Positions 8,859 to 19,693 of a stretch of DNA of 64,000 nt are shown here, one piece after another (position 1 is the first letter of the stretch; the number at the start of each line of letters is the position of its first letter). A program made the translations under genes and the position numbers. Where the stretch lies: contig NZ_JADBGI010000001.1 of assembly GCF_014892575.1 (NCBI RefSeq), positions 310,001-374,000 of the forward strand. Direction: 5' to 3'. The stretch is from Nocardiopsis coralli. GTDB taxonomy: Bacteria; Actinomycetota; Actinomycetes; Streptosporangiales; Streptosporangiaceae. The notes beneath the pieces are model-generated. The model was not told the DNA's origin, made no database searches, and saw nothing but the letters and a program-made list of their open reading frames with translations.

Positions 8859-9101
8859 GGCGCCTCCCTACGACAGTCCCCGCTCGGGGGGACGGGTACT
8901 GATGAACAGTCTCTAGATCAGTGATATGCCCAGAATACGATGTGCTAGCGCATGGTGGAAAGAAAAGCTGCGTGTGTACCTGACCCACCACGATCACGGT
9001 ACCCGCGCCCTGTTTCGCAAACACCGGCTGCCATGCCTCTCTTCTACCTGCCTTACCGGTCCCACCCTGAGAACGCTTCGGAAGGCCCGGAAGTTGCCGC
9101 A

Positions 9102-10388
9102 TCATACGTCGTTTTCGTCACGCTTGGCCAACACGGCCGACTGTATCGCGCCCGGACCGAACCGGTTCGCCACCCGGTCCATCACCCGTTCGACGTCCCG
9201 CCAGCCCGTTTCCTCCTCCCCGAGGGCCAACTGGCGGTGGGCCCGCTCGGCGGCCTCCACCCCTTCGACCCTCACTCCGATCAAACGCAACCGGGTCCGC
9301 TCCATTCCCGCGGCGTCGTAGAGCTCGCGGGCCACGGTGTTGATCTCCCGCGCCACGTCGGTGCTCTCCTGAAGCGTCCTGGAGCGGTTGATGGTCGTGA
9401 AATCCGCGCGGCGCAGTTTCACACTCACCGTGCGTCCCACGAGACCCGCCGCCCTCATCCGGCGGGCCACTTTCTCCGAGAGCCTCAGGAACTCGCGGTG
9501 GATCTCCTCGGCGTCGGACACGTCGCGGTCGAAGGTCTCCTCGGCCCCGACGCTCTTGTCGGGCGTCTCGGGCGTCACGGCGCTCGGGTCCTCACCGCGG
9601 GCCAGCTCCGCCAGGCGGGTGCCGGCCTTGTCGCCCAGTTCCAGGCGCAGCAGGTCGGTCTCGACACGTCCCAGGTCGCCGACGGTGCGCAGCCCCAACC
9701 GGGTGAGGGCCTGCTCGGTCTTCTCCCCCACCCCGGGCAGCGCGCCCACCGGCAAGGGGTCGAGGAACCCGTGCACGTGCTCGGTGGGCACCAGCAGCAG
9801 ACCGTCGGGCTTGCAATGGGTGGAGCCGAGCTTGGCGGTGAACCGGTTCGCGGCCACACCCACCGAGCAGGTGAGCCGCTGTTCCCGGCGCACCCGCTCC
9901 CGGATGGCCGCGGCGATGCGCACCGGGCCGCCCAGGCGCCGCTGGGCCCCGGACACGTCCAGGAAGGCCTCGTCCAGCGACAGGGGCTGCACCAGCGGCG
10001 TGACGGACCTCAAGATGTCCATCACCGCTTCGGAGGCCTCCTTGTAAGCGCTGCCGTCGGGCGGGAAGACCAGCGCCTCCGGGCACAGGCGCATCGCACG
10101 CACCATCGGCATCGCCGAGTGCACGCCGCGCTCCCGGGCCAGGTAGTCGGCGGAGGAGACGACCCCGCGCGGGCCGGTCCCGCCGACGATGACGGGAACG
10201 CCCCGCGCTTCGGGGTTGCGGAGGCGTTCGACGCTCGCGAAGAACGCGTCCATGTCGATGTGCAGGATGTGGCAGTCGGCGTCCGGACCTGAACCGTCCG
10301 GGGGGAAGTCCGCGCCCAGCGGCACGATGCCCTCCGCGGAGACCCTGCCCCGCAGTGCGGCACCGCGCTCGAGTTGACGTCGGCTCAT
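9102..10388 (-). CDS. dinB: DNA polymerase IV (Y family)
   Basis: This is a lesion-bypass DNA polymerase of 428 residues. The two catalytic acidic motifs are intact: DMDAFFASVE at 45-54 and SLDEAFLD at 137-144. VGVAANRFTAKLGS and the helix-hairpin-helix LPGVGEKTEQALTRLG follow, then the little-finger domain. I see no clear QxxLF-type clamp-binding motif at the C-terminus. There is a 44-residue N-terminal extension before the catalytic domain. TGAGG sits close to the ATG. No LexA-type box was found upstream, unlike ruvA and ruvC in this window. Confidence 0.93.
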   Translation of the reverse strand: MSRRQLERGAALRGRVSAEGIVPLGADFPPDGSGPDADCHILHIDMDAFFASVERLRNPEARGVPVIVGGTGPRGVVSSADYLARERGVHSAMPMVRAMRLCPEALVFPPDGSAYKEASEAVMDILRSVTPLVQPLSLDEAFLDVSGAQRRLGGPVRIAAAIRERVRREQRLTCSVGVAANRFTAKLGSTHCKPDGLLLVPTEHVHGFLDPLPVGALPGVGEKTEQALTRLGLRTVGDLGRVETDLLRLELGDKAGTRLAELARGEDPSAVTPETPDKSVGAEETFDRDVSDAEEIHREFLRLSEKVARRMRAAGLVGRTVSVKLRRADFTTINRSRTLQESTDVAREINTVARELYDAAGMERTRLRLIGVRVEGVEAAERAHRQLALGEEETGWRDVERVMDRVANRFGPGAIQSAVLAKRDENDV

Positions 10389-10477
10389 GACCTCAGATTA
10401 CGCTCGTCGGCGCGGATGTCCCACCCGGACCTCGGCCGCCCGCGCTCCACCATCGCCCCGTGTCCGGCCGTTCCCGG

Positions 10478-11248
10478 TCAGTCCCGGGAGGCGATGACGT
10501 GCAGCTGGGTGGCGATCCCCACGAGTTCGGGGTGCTGGGCCACCGCACGCTCCAGCTCGACCAGGTGCTGGCCGGTCTGGGCGTCGCCCTCCCAGGCCTG
10601 GCCCGGAAGGACGTCGGCGAACACCCGAACACCGCGCACGCTCGTGGGGTGCAGGCCGGAGTCGGTGAGCAGCTGCTGCAGCTGGCCGCGCGTGAAGCGG
10701 CGCGGCATCGGGTCGCTCTCGCCCCACCGGCCGTCGGCGTCGGTGAGCAGGTGGTGGGCCTCGGCGACGTGTCCGGCGAGGACCCGGTGCAGGGCCCCCG
10801 CGACCGCGTTGGTGGCCAGGACACTGACGGCGCCGCCCGAACGGGTGATGCCGACGACGTCGTGCAGCGCGGCCGCGGGCTCGTCCACGTACTCGAGGAC
10901 GTTGTGCACCAGCACCAGGTCGGCGCTGCCCTCCTCGAAGAGCGAGGCCAGGTCGCGGGTCTCCCCCTGCACACCGCGCACGGCCACTCCGCTCTCGGCC
11001 GCGCGGCGCTCCAGCGCGGCCAGGGAGTCGGGGTTGGGCTCGACGACCGTGACCCGGTGGCCGAGTTCGGCGAGGGGGACGGCCGCGCCGCCGGTGCCGC
11101 CACCGGCGTCGACGATCTCCAGGGGGCCGTCGCCCAGGTGGGACAACAACTCCTGCAGGGCTTCCCACACCACTGCGGTCCGGGCCGCGTTGGCCGCCCG
11201 GGCCGGACCGGTCGTCCCGCCCGCGGTCGTGCCGGCCTTGTCCGTCAC
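10478..11248 (-). CDS. Class I SAM-dependent methyltransferase
   Basis: The protein has 256 residues with a Rossmann-type SAM site: EIVDAGGGTGGAAVPLAE (motif I, about 44-61), VTVVEPNP (motif II) and LVLVHNVLEYVD (motif IV region). It resembles SmtA/UbiE-like enzymes, and the substrate cannot be told. The GTG start has GAGGGGAA upstream. It lies between dinB and nusB, all on the minus strand. Confidence 0.85.
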   Translation of the reverse strand: MTDKAGTTAGGTTGPARAANAARTAVVWEALQELLSHLGDGPLEIVDAGGGTGGAAVPLAELGHRVTVVEPNPDSLAALERRAAESGVAVRGVQGETRDLASLFEEGSADLVLVHNVLEYVDEPAAALHDVVGITRSGGAVSVLATNAVAGALHRVLAGHVAEAHHLLTDADGRWGESDPMPRRFTRGQLQQLLTDSGLHPTSVRGVRVFADVLPGQAWEGDAQTGQHLVELERAVAQHPELVGIATQLHVIASRD

Positions 11249-11296
11249 CTGGTTCCCCTCACTGGTTGGGCTCGTCCGCCGTCCGCTGCGGGAGGC

Positions 11297-11710
11297 TCAG
11301 AGCGCGAGCGTCGACTTGTTCTCCATGAGCCGCGACAGGAGCCCGCTGATGAAGCTGGGCGAGTCGTCGGTGGAGAGTTCCTTGGCCACACCGACCGCCT
11401 CGGCGATGGCCACCCCGTCCGGGATGCCGTCGTCCCACAGCAGCTCGTAGGCGCCCATCCGCAGGATGTTGCGGTCCACGACCGGCATGCGCTCCAGGGT
11501 CCAGCCGATGGCGTAGGTGTCGAGCAGCTCGTCGATGCGGGTGCGCCGCTCGTCGATGGACCGGGCCAGACTCTGGGTGAACTCGTTGATGGGCGGCTCG
11601 GGCTGGGCCCGGCGGCGTGCGATGACGTCGTCGACCGAGATGCCGCGCACCTCGGACTCGTAGAGGACCTCGACCGCGCGCCGCCGTGCCTTGCGCCGTG
11701 CTCCGCTCAT
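11297..11710 (-). CDS. nusB: Transcription antitermination factor NusB
   Basis: NusB, with NusE (S10), takes part in antitermination of rRNA transcription. The protein is 137 residues and all-helical. Family landmarks are RRKARRRAVEVLYESEVRG at the N-terminus, ERMPVVDRNILRMGAYELL in the middle and a C-terminal FISGLLSRLME. The ATG overlaps the efp stop by one base, so the two genes are probably translated in concert. This follows the actinobacterial order aroC-aroK-aroB-efp-nusB. Confidence 0.95.
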   Translation of the reverse strand: MSGARRKARRRAVEVLYESEVRGISVDDVIARRRAQPEPPINEFTQSLARSIDERRTRIDELLDTYAIGWTLERMPVVDRNILRMGAYELLWDDGIPDGVAIAEAVGVAKELSTDDSPSFISGLLSRLMENKSTLAL

Positions 11711-12273
11711 CAGTTGACTCGCCCGAGGTAGTCGCCGTTGCGGGTGTCGACCTTGACGGACTCGCCGGTGGTGATGAACAGCGGGACCTGGATGGTGGCA
11801 CCGGTCTGCACGGTGGCGGGCTTGGTGCCGCCGGTGGAGCGGTCGCCCTGCACACCGGGGTCGGTCTCGGTGATCTCGAGCTCCACGGCCGGGGGCAGCT
11901 CGATGTAGAGCGGGTTGCCCTCGTAGGTGGCGACGGTGACCTTGGTGTTCTCCAGGAGGAAGTTCTGGTCGTCGCCGACGACGGTGTCCGGGACCGGGAT
12001 CTGGTCGTAGGTGGAGGTGTCCATGAAGATGAAGGCCTCACCGTCGTTGTAGAGGTACTCCATCTCGCTGCGGTCGACGTTGGCGAACTCGACCTTGGCG
12101 CCGGCGTTGAAGGTCTTGTCGACGATCTTGCCGGTCATGACGTTCTTCAGCTTGGTGCGGACGAACGCGCCGCCCTTGCCCGGCTTGACGTGCTGGAACT
12201 CCAGGACGTTCCAGAGAACGCCGTGGTCGAGCTTCAGGGTCGTGCCGTTCTTGATGTCGTTCGTCGAGGCCAC
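11710..12273 (-). CDS. efp: Elongation factor P
   Basis: EF-P relieves ribosome stalling at proline stretches. It has 187 residues, the normal length, with KOW-like, OB and C-terminal domains. The functional loop KPGKGGAF is at 30-37, with Lys33 at the position modified in some bacteria. The GTG start at 12273 fits the conserved beginning ASTNDIKNG and has TTGGAGAG upstream. The frame stays open further upstream, but that part is not EF-P. The 3' end is coupled to nusB. Confidence 0.96.
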   Translation of the reverse strand: MASTNDIKNGTTLKLDHGVLWNVLEFQHVKPGKGGAFVRTKLKNVMTGKIVDKTFNAGAKVEFANVDRSEMEYLYNDGEAFIFMDTSTYDQIPVPDTVVGDDQNFLLENTKVTVATYEGNPLYIELPPAVELEITETDPGVQGDRSTGGTKPATVQTGATIQVPLFITTGESVKVDTRNGDYLGRVN

Positions 12274-12382
12274 TTCGGTCGTCTCTCCAAGGGGTGTGAC
12301 ACGTAGGGACCGGACGGGTGCCCGGTCGGTGGTCGGCGGGGCGGGCGCGTCGGTGTTCCCCGTGCGCAACTCGCCCAACTCC

Positions 12383-12388
12383 AGTCTA
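12383..12388 (-). promoter_or_regulatory. Candidate -10 element for efp-nusB
   Basis: TAGACT on the minus strand lies about 110 bases before the efp start, in the 214-bp gap after aroB. No good -35 was seen. It suggests that efp-nusB can be transcribed separately from the aro genes. Confidence 0.35.
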
Positions 12389-12487
12389 GGGCCTGTTCGG
12401 CGGGCGCCGTCCGTTGCTGCGCGGCTCGGGAGGGCGACAGGTGGCAGCCGCGCCGCAGAGGTCGTTCGAGGGTGGTGGCCGCCAGGG

Positions 12488-14146
<1,659 letters not shown>

Positions 14147-14299
14147 TCAGCCGACGGGGACGGACGCGACCCGAGGGGCGCGTCCGCGGGCCCCCATCCT
14201 ATGCCCACGCGCGCAGGTGGCCCGGCCGGTCCGGGGTGCTCTGCGCATCAGTTGTGGGACCTCGGACGGGTGCGGAGAACGCCGAGGAGGCGGCCCGCG

Positions 14300-14599
14300 T
14301 CAGTGGGCGAGCACGTCGACGGTGCGCCCGTCCGGGTCGGTGAGCAGGTGGCGGCCCGGGGTGAGGGGCGGGTCGGCCGCTGCCCCCTCGACGTCCAGGC
14401 CGATCCGGGCCCGGCCGGTGGGGCGCCCGCCGGCCGGATACAGCTCGACCACCGTCTCCCCCAGCTCGGCGGCGTAGTGGTCCGGGCCGGTGCCGTGCTT
14501 TTCGGGGACCAGGGGCAGGCCCAGGGCGGCGTAGAAGGCGCGGCACTCCTCCAGGTGTTCGGAGTACAGGACCACGAGGGAGAGGCGGGCGTGGGACAC
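14300..14599 (-). CDS. Small VOC/glyoxalase-family protein
   Basis: At 99 residues this matches a single VOC module-pair in compact form. SLVVLYSEHLEECRAFYAALGLPLVPEKHG is split here as LVVLYSEHLEECRAFYAALG followed by LPLVPEKHG, a typical VOC start, and it ends in GRHLLTDPDGRTVDV. Metal-dependent enzymes, resistance proteins and non-catalytic members all share this fold, so no activity is assigned. It interrupts the otherwise usual aroC-aroK adjacency and leaves 208 and 54 bases on its two sides. Confidence 0.75.
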   Translation of the reverse strand: MSHARLSLVVLYSEHLEECRAFYAALGLPLVPEKHGTGPDHYAAELGETVVELYPAGGRPTGRARIGLDVEGAAADPPLTPGRHLLTDPDGRTVDVLAH

Positions 14600-14653
14600 G
14601 GGTGCTCCGGGGGGGGAGGCGGGCCGGCCCGGGGCACGGGCCGGCCCGGGGTG

Positions 14654-15835
14654 TCAGCGGATCTCGAGCGAGTCCAGGTACGACCGGGCGTTGCGCGCGG
14701 TCTCGGCCAGGGAGTCGCCGCCGAACTTCTCGACGACGAACTCGGCCAGGACCAGGGCGACCATCGCCTCGGCGACCACACCCGCGGCGGGCACCGCGGT
14801 GACGTCGCTGCGCTGGTGGTGGGCCTGGGTGGGCTCGCCGGTCTCGGTGTCGATGGTGTCGAGGGCGCGCGGAACGGTCGCGATGGGCTTCATCGCGGCG
14901 CGCACACGCAGGGCGTCGCCGGTGGACATGCCGCCCTCGACGCCCCCGGCGCGGTTGGTGCGGCGTCGGACGCCGTCCGGTCCGGGCTCGATCTCGTCGT
15001 GGGCCTGCGAGCCGCGGCGGGCGGCGGTGCGGAACCCGTCACCGACCTCGACGCCCTTGATGGCCTGGATGCCCATGAGCGCCCCGGCCAGACGCGAGTC
15101 CAGACGGCGGTCCCAGTGCACGTGGCTGCCCAGGCCGGGCGGGAGGCCGTAGGCGAGCACCTCGACCACACCGCCGAGGGTGTCCCCGGCCTTCTTGGTG
15201 TCGTCGATCTCCTCGATCATCCGGGCGCTGGTGTCGGCGTCGAAGCAGCGCACCGGGTCCTCGTCGATGGCCGCGAGGTCCTCGGGGTGCGGCTCGGGCG
15301 CGTCCTCGGGCACGGCGACCGGACCCATGGACACGACGTGGCTGAGCAGCTCCACGCCCAGGGCCTGCTTGAGGAAACTGCGGGCGACCTCGCCGACGGC
15401 CACGCGCGCGGCGGTCTCGCGGGCGCTGGCGCGTTCCAGGATCGGCCGGGACTCGTCGTGCCCGTACTTCTGCATCCCGACGAGGTCCGCGTGCCCGGGG
15501 CGGGGGCGGGTCAGCGGCGCGTTGCGCGCCATCCCGTCCAGCTCCTCCTGGGGAACGGGGTCGGGAGACATCACCTTCTCCCACTTGGGCCACTCGGTGT
15601 TGCCCACCTCGATCGCGACCGGTCCGCCCTGCGTGCGGCCGTGCCGGATGCCTCCGATGACGGAGACCTGGTCTTTCTCGAACTTCATCCGGGCACCCCG
15701 GCCGTACCCGGCGCGGCGTCGGAGCAGCGCGGCGGCGATGTCGTCAGAGGTGACGGACACACCGGCCGGAAGGCCCTCCAGAATCGCGACGAGTGCCGGC
15801 CCGTGGGACTCCCCCGCGGTCAGCCAACGCAACAT
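14654..15835 (-). CDS. aroC: Chorismate synthase
   Basis: AroC makes chorismate from EPSP with reduced FMN as cofactor. The protein has 393 residues. Signatures are [20 protein letters not shown] near the N-terminus, [17 protein letters not shown], the [15 protein letters not shown] segment and a central [18 protein letters not shown]. The ATG at 15835 follows GGGAGGAT. It is the upstream gene of the shikimate cluster. Confidence 0.95.
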   Translation of the reverse strand: MLRWLTAGESHGPALVAILEGLPAGVSVTSDDIAAALLRRRAGYGRGARMKFEKDQVSVIGGIRHGRTQGGPVAIEVGNTEWPKWEKVMSPDPVPQEELDGMARNAPLTRPRPGHADLVGMQKYGHDESRPILERASARETAARVAVGEVARSFLKQALGVELLSHVVSMGPVAVPEDAPEPHPEDLAAIDEDPVRCFDADTSARMIEEIDDTKKAGDTLGGVVEVLAYGLPPGLGSHVHWDRRLDSRLAGALMGIQAIKGVEVGDGFRTAARRGSQAHDEIEPGPDGVRRRTNRAGGVEGGMSTGDALRVRAAMKPIATVPRALDTIDTETGEPTQAHHQRSDVTAVPAAGVVAEAMVALVLAEFVVEKFGGDSLAETARNARSYLDSLEIR

Positions 15836-15885
15836 GGCAATGATCCTCCCACGGATCGGGCGCCGTCGTGGAACGCGGCCCCTGC

Positions 15886-16821
15886 TCAGGGCAGCAGGGG
15901 TGCGCCGACCAGGACGGTGAGGAAGGTGCTGCCGAGCATGAAGGGGCCGAGGGGGAAGGGCTGTCTTCGGGTGAGGCGGCGCAGGGCGAGCAGGGCCATC
16001 CCGACGACGGAGAACGCGGCGAAGGCCCAGAAAGCCGCGGCCAGAGCGCCCACGGCCCCGGCGGCCCACCCCGTGTAGAGGCCGGTGATGCCCGCGAGTT
16101 TGACGTCGCCGAACCCGAGTCCGGAGGGCTGCACGCGCCAGAGCAGCCAGTACAGGACCGTGATGAGGACCATGCTCACGAGGGCCTCGGCGCCGCGTTG
16201 CAGCTCGTCCCCGGAGGGCTGCACGCCGGTCCCCGCGGGCCAGAGCACGGCGGCGGCGAGCAGGACCGCGGCCACCGGGTACGCGGTTCCCACGACGGGG
16301 TCGGGCAGACGGAGGACACGCAGGTCGACCACGGACAGCGGGACACCGAAAGCGACGAGCCAGAGCACGGGCGGCAGGTCCGGGAGCGCCCACTGCTGCT
16401 GCACGGCCGCGCCCGCGGCCAGGGCGAAGAGGATCCCGGTGACGGCCGGGACGGCGGGGTGGGTCGGGACGGTCGCGCGGCAGCTCGGGCAGGCGCCGCT
16501 CCACCAGGACCCGGGGCCGGCGAGGGCGGGCAGGAACGCGGGGAAGGGCAGGTCGGTGAGGCAGTGCGGGCACCGCGGCGGGGGCGGCCCCTCGTCCTCG
16601 GGCAGCGGGGACTCGGAGCGTTCCGGACGGGGGCCGTCGCCGGCCATCGCGGAGCGGGGCGCGGCGGGTTCGGGGTGGGCGGGCGTGGGACGGCCGGGGC
16701 CGAAGAGGGGCACCAGGCGCCCGCAGACCCGGCCGGTGAGGACCCCGAGCACACCGAACACGACGCCGACCGCGACCGTCGTAGTGTCCGGGACGAGGGT
16801 GAGCTCGGAGGGGAGAAGCAT
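15886..16821 (-). CDS. Prepilin peptidase, A24 family
   Basis: This aspartic membrane peptidase of 311 residues would cleave, and possibly methylate, type IV pilin-like signal peptides. CPHC (84-87) and CPSC (111-114) form the typical zinc-binding cysteine pairs. The catalytic aspartates are Asp166 in [10 protein letters not shown] and Asp239 in the GFGDVKL motif. Six to eight membrane helices are visible. The segment between the first helix and CPHC carries a Pro/Glu-rich insertion (about 42-82). No pilin or secretion ATPase genes are nearby, so its substrates are encoded elsewhere. Confidence 0.9.
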   Translation of the reverse strand: MLLPSELTLVPDTTTVAVGVVFGVLGVLTGRVCGRLVPLFGPGRPTPAHPEPAAPRSAMAGDGPRPERSESPLPEDEGPPPPRCPHCLTDLPFPAFLPALAGPGSWWSGACPSCRATVPTHPAVPAVTGILFALAAGAAVQQQWALPDLPPVLWLVAFGVPLSVVDLRVLRLPDPVVGTAYPVAAVLLAAAVLWPAGTGVQPSGDELQRGAEALVSMVLITVLYWLLWRVQPSGLGFGDVKLAGITGLYTGWAAGAVGALAAAFWAFAAFSVVGMALLALRRLTRRQPFPLGPFMLGSTFLTVLVGAPLLP

Positions 16822-16924
16822 GTTGGGAAGCTACCCCGTGGAGGGCTCGGCGAACAGGACCTCATCGCGGGTTGTGGACAACCGTGGCACCGGAACACGC
16901 GCGATGCGCGGCACGGGGCCGGGG

Positions 16925-17647
16925 TCAGGCGTCGGCGGCGGGCGGGTCCTCGCGGCGGGCGCGCACCACGGCGCTGAGCTCGATGCCGCCGGGCAGTGCG
17001 GGGCCGAGCTCGTCGCGCAGGCGTTCGGCCATGCGCTGCAGGGCGGCGTCGTCGCGCTCCTCGAGCTCGAGGCGGATCCCGATCTCCGCGTTGTCGCTGG
17101 TGTGGATCCGGACGCGCTCGACACCGAACTCGGTGTGCGTGACGCGGTAGATCAGAGCCAACACCTGCGGGTCGTCCTGGGGCTCGGGCACCACACCGTG
17201 TTCGGCGAGCACCGTCAGGAACCGGCCCTGGACGGTGTAGGGCACCGGTCCGGCCACGTCCAGTACGAGCGCGTCCGCGTTCTCGTCGAGCACGGCCTGG
17301 CACGCGTCCTGCGTGGTGAACGGAACGGGGCGTGCGTCCGGGCGCCAGCGCCGCACCGCGTCGACGGAGGTGAAGGCGAGCAGTCCGCGCCGTCCGTCCC
17401 GGCCGGTCATGACGGGGACGGCCACCTCGGAGTTCTTGTCCTTGGTGAGCCCGCCCGCGCCCTGCTCGGTCTCGGTCGCGTCGGCGACCACGGGCACGAG
17501 GACGCGGGAGGCCCCGAGCGCGGTCAGGACCTGCCGGTCCCCGACCGTTCCCTCGGAGTGCTCGCGCAGGCGCGCTTCGACCTCGGGGTCGGCGCTGCCG
17601 TCGTCGTCGCGGAAGTTCTGGGCGCCCAGGATGGATGGTCTGCTCAC
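16925..17647 (-). CDS. SseB-family protein
   Basis: This 240-residue protein matches the SseB N-terminal domain family found in many actinobacteria. The segment VPVMTGRDGRRGLLAFTSVDAVRRW is represented here by its core RRGLLAFTSVDAVRRW and the following DACQAVLDENADALVLDVAGP. A C-terminal part reads RVTHTEFGVERVRIHT. The function is unknown. I chose the GTG at 17647 (SRPSILGAQNF) because the upstream frame is low-complexity Arg/Pro sequence. Confidence 0.75.
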   Translation of the reverse strand: MSRPSILGAQNFRDDDGSADPEVEARLREHSEGTVGDRQVLTALGASRVLVPVVADATETEQGAGGLTKDKNSEVAVPVMTGRDGRRGLLAFTSVDAVRRWRPDARPVPFTTQDACQAVLDENADALVLDVAGPVPYTVQGRFLTVLAEHGVVPEPQDDPQVLALIYRVTHTEFGVERVRIHTSDNAEIGIRLELEERDDAALQRMAERLRDELGPALPGGIELSAVVRARREDPPAADA

Positions 17648-17802
17648 GGGGCCCGACTCTACCGTCGACGGCCGCCGCCGGTGGGGCGGTACGGCAAACC
17701 GGCGGACGCACGCGGGGCCCACGGGTGACAGGTGCGCGCGGGCGGGCACGGCCGCCCCTCGCGCGCGGGCGCGGGAACGGAACGGACGCCGGGAACACGG
17801 GC

Positions 17803-18264
17803 TCAGCCCGAGGACGAGACCTCGTCGCCGCCGAGGGCGTGAAGAATGCCGCGCAACTGTGTGACCTGCTCGGGCGTGAGGCGGTCGAAGAGCAGGTCGC
17901 GGACGCGGTCGGCGTGCGCGGGGGCGGCCCGGGCCAGGGCCATGAGGCCGGGTTCGGTGAGCACGGCCCAGTACCCCCGCCGGTCGTCGTCGCAGTGCTC
18001 CCGGTACACGTAACCGTCGCGTTCGAGGCGGGCGACCTGGTGGGACAGGCGGCTCTTGGACACGATGACGCTGTCGGCCAGGTGGCGCATGCGCATGCGC
18101 ATGTACGGCGCCTCGGACAGGTGCACGAGGATCCCGTACTCGATGAGGCTCAGGTCGCTGCGTTCGCGCAGGTCGTGTTCGAGCTCGTCGTAGATCCAGG
18201 CGTTGGTCTGCAGGAACGCACGCCAGACCTGCTGTTCACCGGCGTCGAGCCGTCCATTGCCCAT
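17803..18264 (-). CDS. MarR-family transcriptional regulator
   Basis: The protein has 153 residues with a winged helix: LSLIEYGILVHLSEAP, then the recognition region RHLADSVIVSKSRLSHQVARLERDGYVYRE and a wing with DRRGYWAVLT. It is divergent from the YceI gene, and a palindromic candidate operator lies between them, so it probably controls YceI and itself. The ATG at 18264 has GGAGG only one base away, so the start is uncertain. No conserved Cys suggests a thiol switch beyond one in EHCDDD. Confidence 0.88.
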   Translation of the reverse strand: MGNGRLDAGEQQVWRAFLQTNAWIYDELEHDLRERSDLSLIEYGILVHLSEAPYMRMRMRHLADSVIVSKSRLSHQVARLERDGYVYREHCDDDRRGYWAVLTEPGLMALARAAPAHADRVRDLLFDRLTPEQVTQLRGILHALGGDEVSSSG

Positions 18265-18400
18265 GCCTCCGATACTACGGCGACCAGGGGCCTCCGGTGC
18301 TGGATCCGTGCGGATCGATGCACGGATCGTGATCGGGGCGTGGCGTTGAGCGATGACCGCGCTCCCGTGGCTTCTTGTGTGTGCCGAGCACCACAGAGTT

Positions 18401-18432
18401 TTCCTTCCAAGGAAGATACTTCTGAGGTACCT
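18401..18432. promoter_or_regulatory. Candidate MarR operator between marR and yceI
   Basis: Two inverted repeats abut: TTCCTT-CC-AAGGAA (18401-18414) and AGATACTT-CTG-AGGTACCT (18414-18432, 6 of 8 positions paired). They lie in the least GC-rich part of the divergent promoter region. Confidence 0.5.
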
Positions 18433-18496
18433 TGTTACTGAGCAGCAAACGAGGCCGGACCCTCTGGCCCCGGACGACCCCACAGGGAGCAGAACC

Positions 18497-19042
18497 ATGG
18501 CGGCACAGGAACTGAAGCCCGGCACCTGGACCATCGACGGCGCCCACTCGATCGTCGGCTTCTCGGTCCGGCACATGATGGTCAGCAAGGTGCGCGGCCG
18601 TTTCGAGACGTTCGAGGCGACCCTGACCGTGCCCGAGGACCCCGCCCAGGCCTCGGTCACCGCGACCATCGACGCCGGCTCGATCAACACCGACAACGGT
18701 GATCGCGACAACCACATCCGTTCGGCCGACTTCTTCGACGTCGACACCCACCCGCAGTTCACCTTCCGCTCCACCGGGGTGGAGGCCAAGGGTGAGGACT
18801 TCGTGCTCAAGGGCGACCTCACCATCAAGGGCAACACCCGCCCCATCGAGCTGGACCTCGAGTTCAACGGCTCCACGGTCGACCCCTACGGCCTGGACCG
18901 CGCGGGTTTCGCGGGCTCGACGCAGATCAGCCGCAAGGAGTTCGGGGTCGACATCGAGATGCCGATGGACGGCGGCGGCGTGGTCGTCGGCGACCGCATC
19001 AGCATCCAGATCGACGCCGAGTTCACCCGCCTGGCCGACTGA
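18497..19042 (+). CDS. YceI family protein
   Basis: This is a 181-residue lipocalin-like protein of the YceI family, whose members bind isoprenoid-type lipids. It starts LKPGTWTIDGAHSIVGFSVRHMMVSKV, recognisable from TWTIDGAHSIVGFSVRHMMV, and has the DNHIRSADFFDVDTHPQFTF block. No signal peptide is seen, so this copy is cytoplasmic. A GGGAGCAG ribosome-binding site precedes the ATG. It pairs with the divergent MarR regulator. Confidence 0.92.
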   Translation: MAAQELKPGTWTIDGAHSIVGFSVRHMMVSKVRGRFETFEATLTVPEDPAQASVTATIDAGSINTDNGDRDNHIRSADFFDVDTHPQFTFRSTGVEAKGEDFVLKGDLTIKGNTRPIELDLEFNGSTVDPYGLDRAGFAGSTQISRKEFGVDIEMPMDGGGVVVGDRISIQIDAEFTRLAD

Positions 19043-19092
19043 GCACGGCGCATCACCCGCAGCCGCTGCGCACCGGGCTCGGATATCGTCGA

Positions 19093-19125
19093 CGGGGGAG
19101 GGCACACACGCCCTCCCCCGTTTTT
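19093..19125 (+). terminator. Rho-independent terminator after yceI
   Basis: CGGGGGAGGGC (19093-19103) and GCCCTCCCCCG (19110-19120) form a perfect 11-bp stem with loop ACACAC, followed by five T (19121-19125). Confidence 0.85.
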
Positions 19126-19162
19126 CGTGTCCGCGTTCCCGTCTCCCAGGCCAGGAGGAACC

Positions 19163-19471
19163 GTGTCCCCGAACCCCTTCTCCCCCGACGTCGTCGACGC
19201 CGTCACCGCCCACATGAACGACGACCACCCCGAGGACACGCTCCTCATCTGCCGCGGCCTGGGCGGCGAGCCCGACGCCACCTCCGCACGGATGACCGGC
19301 CTCGACGGGCAGGGCGGCGACTACACCGTCACCGTCGGATCCACCGAGCGGCAGGTACGTGTTCCCTGGTCGGAGCCGCTGACCGAACGGCCGCAGATCC
19401 GCGCCGAGGTCGTCGACCTGTACCGGCGCGCCTGCCGCGAGCTCGGCCTCACCCCGCGCGGCGAACACTGA
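19163..19471 (+). CDS. DUF2470 domain protein
   Basis: This small protein of 102 residues contains the DUF2470 pattern VVDAVTAHMNDDHPEDTLLI. This domain is found alone in actinobacteria and at the C-terminus of haem-oxygenase-like and pyridoxamine-oxidase-like proteins. The role is unknown. The GTG at 19163 is supported by AGGAGGAACC immediately upstream. Confidence 0.88.
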   Translation: MSPNPFSPDVVDAVTAHMNDDHPEDTLLICRGLGGEPDATSARMTGLDGQGGDYTVTVGSTERQVRVPWSEPLTERPQIRAEVVDLYRRACRELGLTPRGEH

Positions 19472-19693
19472 TCCCCACCGGGACCGCCGTCACGGGAACC
19501 GGGCGCCGCCCTCCGGAGTCCTACCGCACACGGGAGAAGGACCCCGGTCCCGCCCCGGCCGGGCCCGTGAGGGCAGCGTCCGCGGGCGCCGCCCGTGGAG
19601 ACCGACGGCGGCACGGGACGGCCTAATGTGGGCGTCACCCCCTTCTCCCCCGGACCCGACACGACCACGAAGCGAAGGGTGGACCGACCCTCC

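Noticed and set aside
9102..10477. LexA box in front of dinB
   Set aside because: No CGAAC-N4-GTTCG-like sequence was found upstream of the start.
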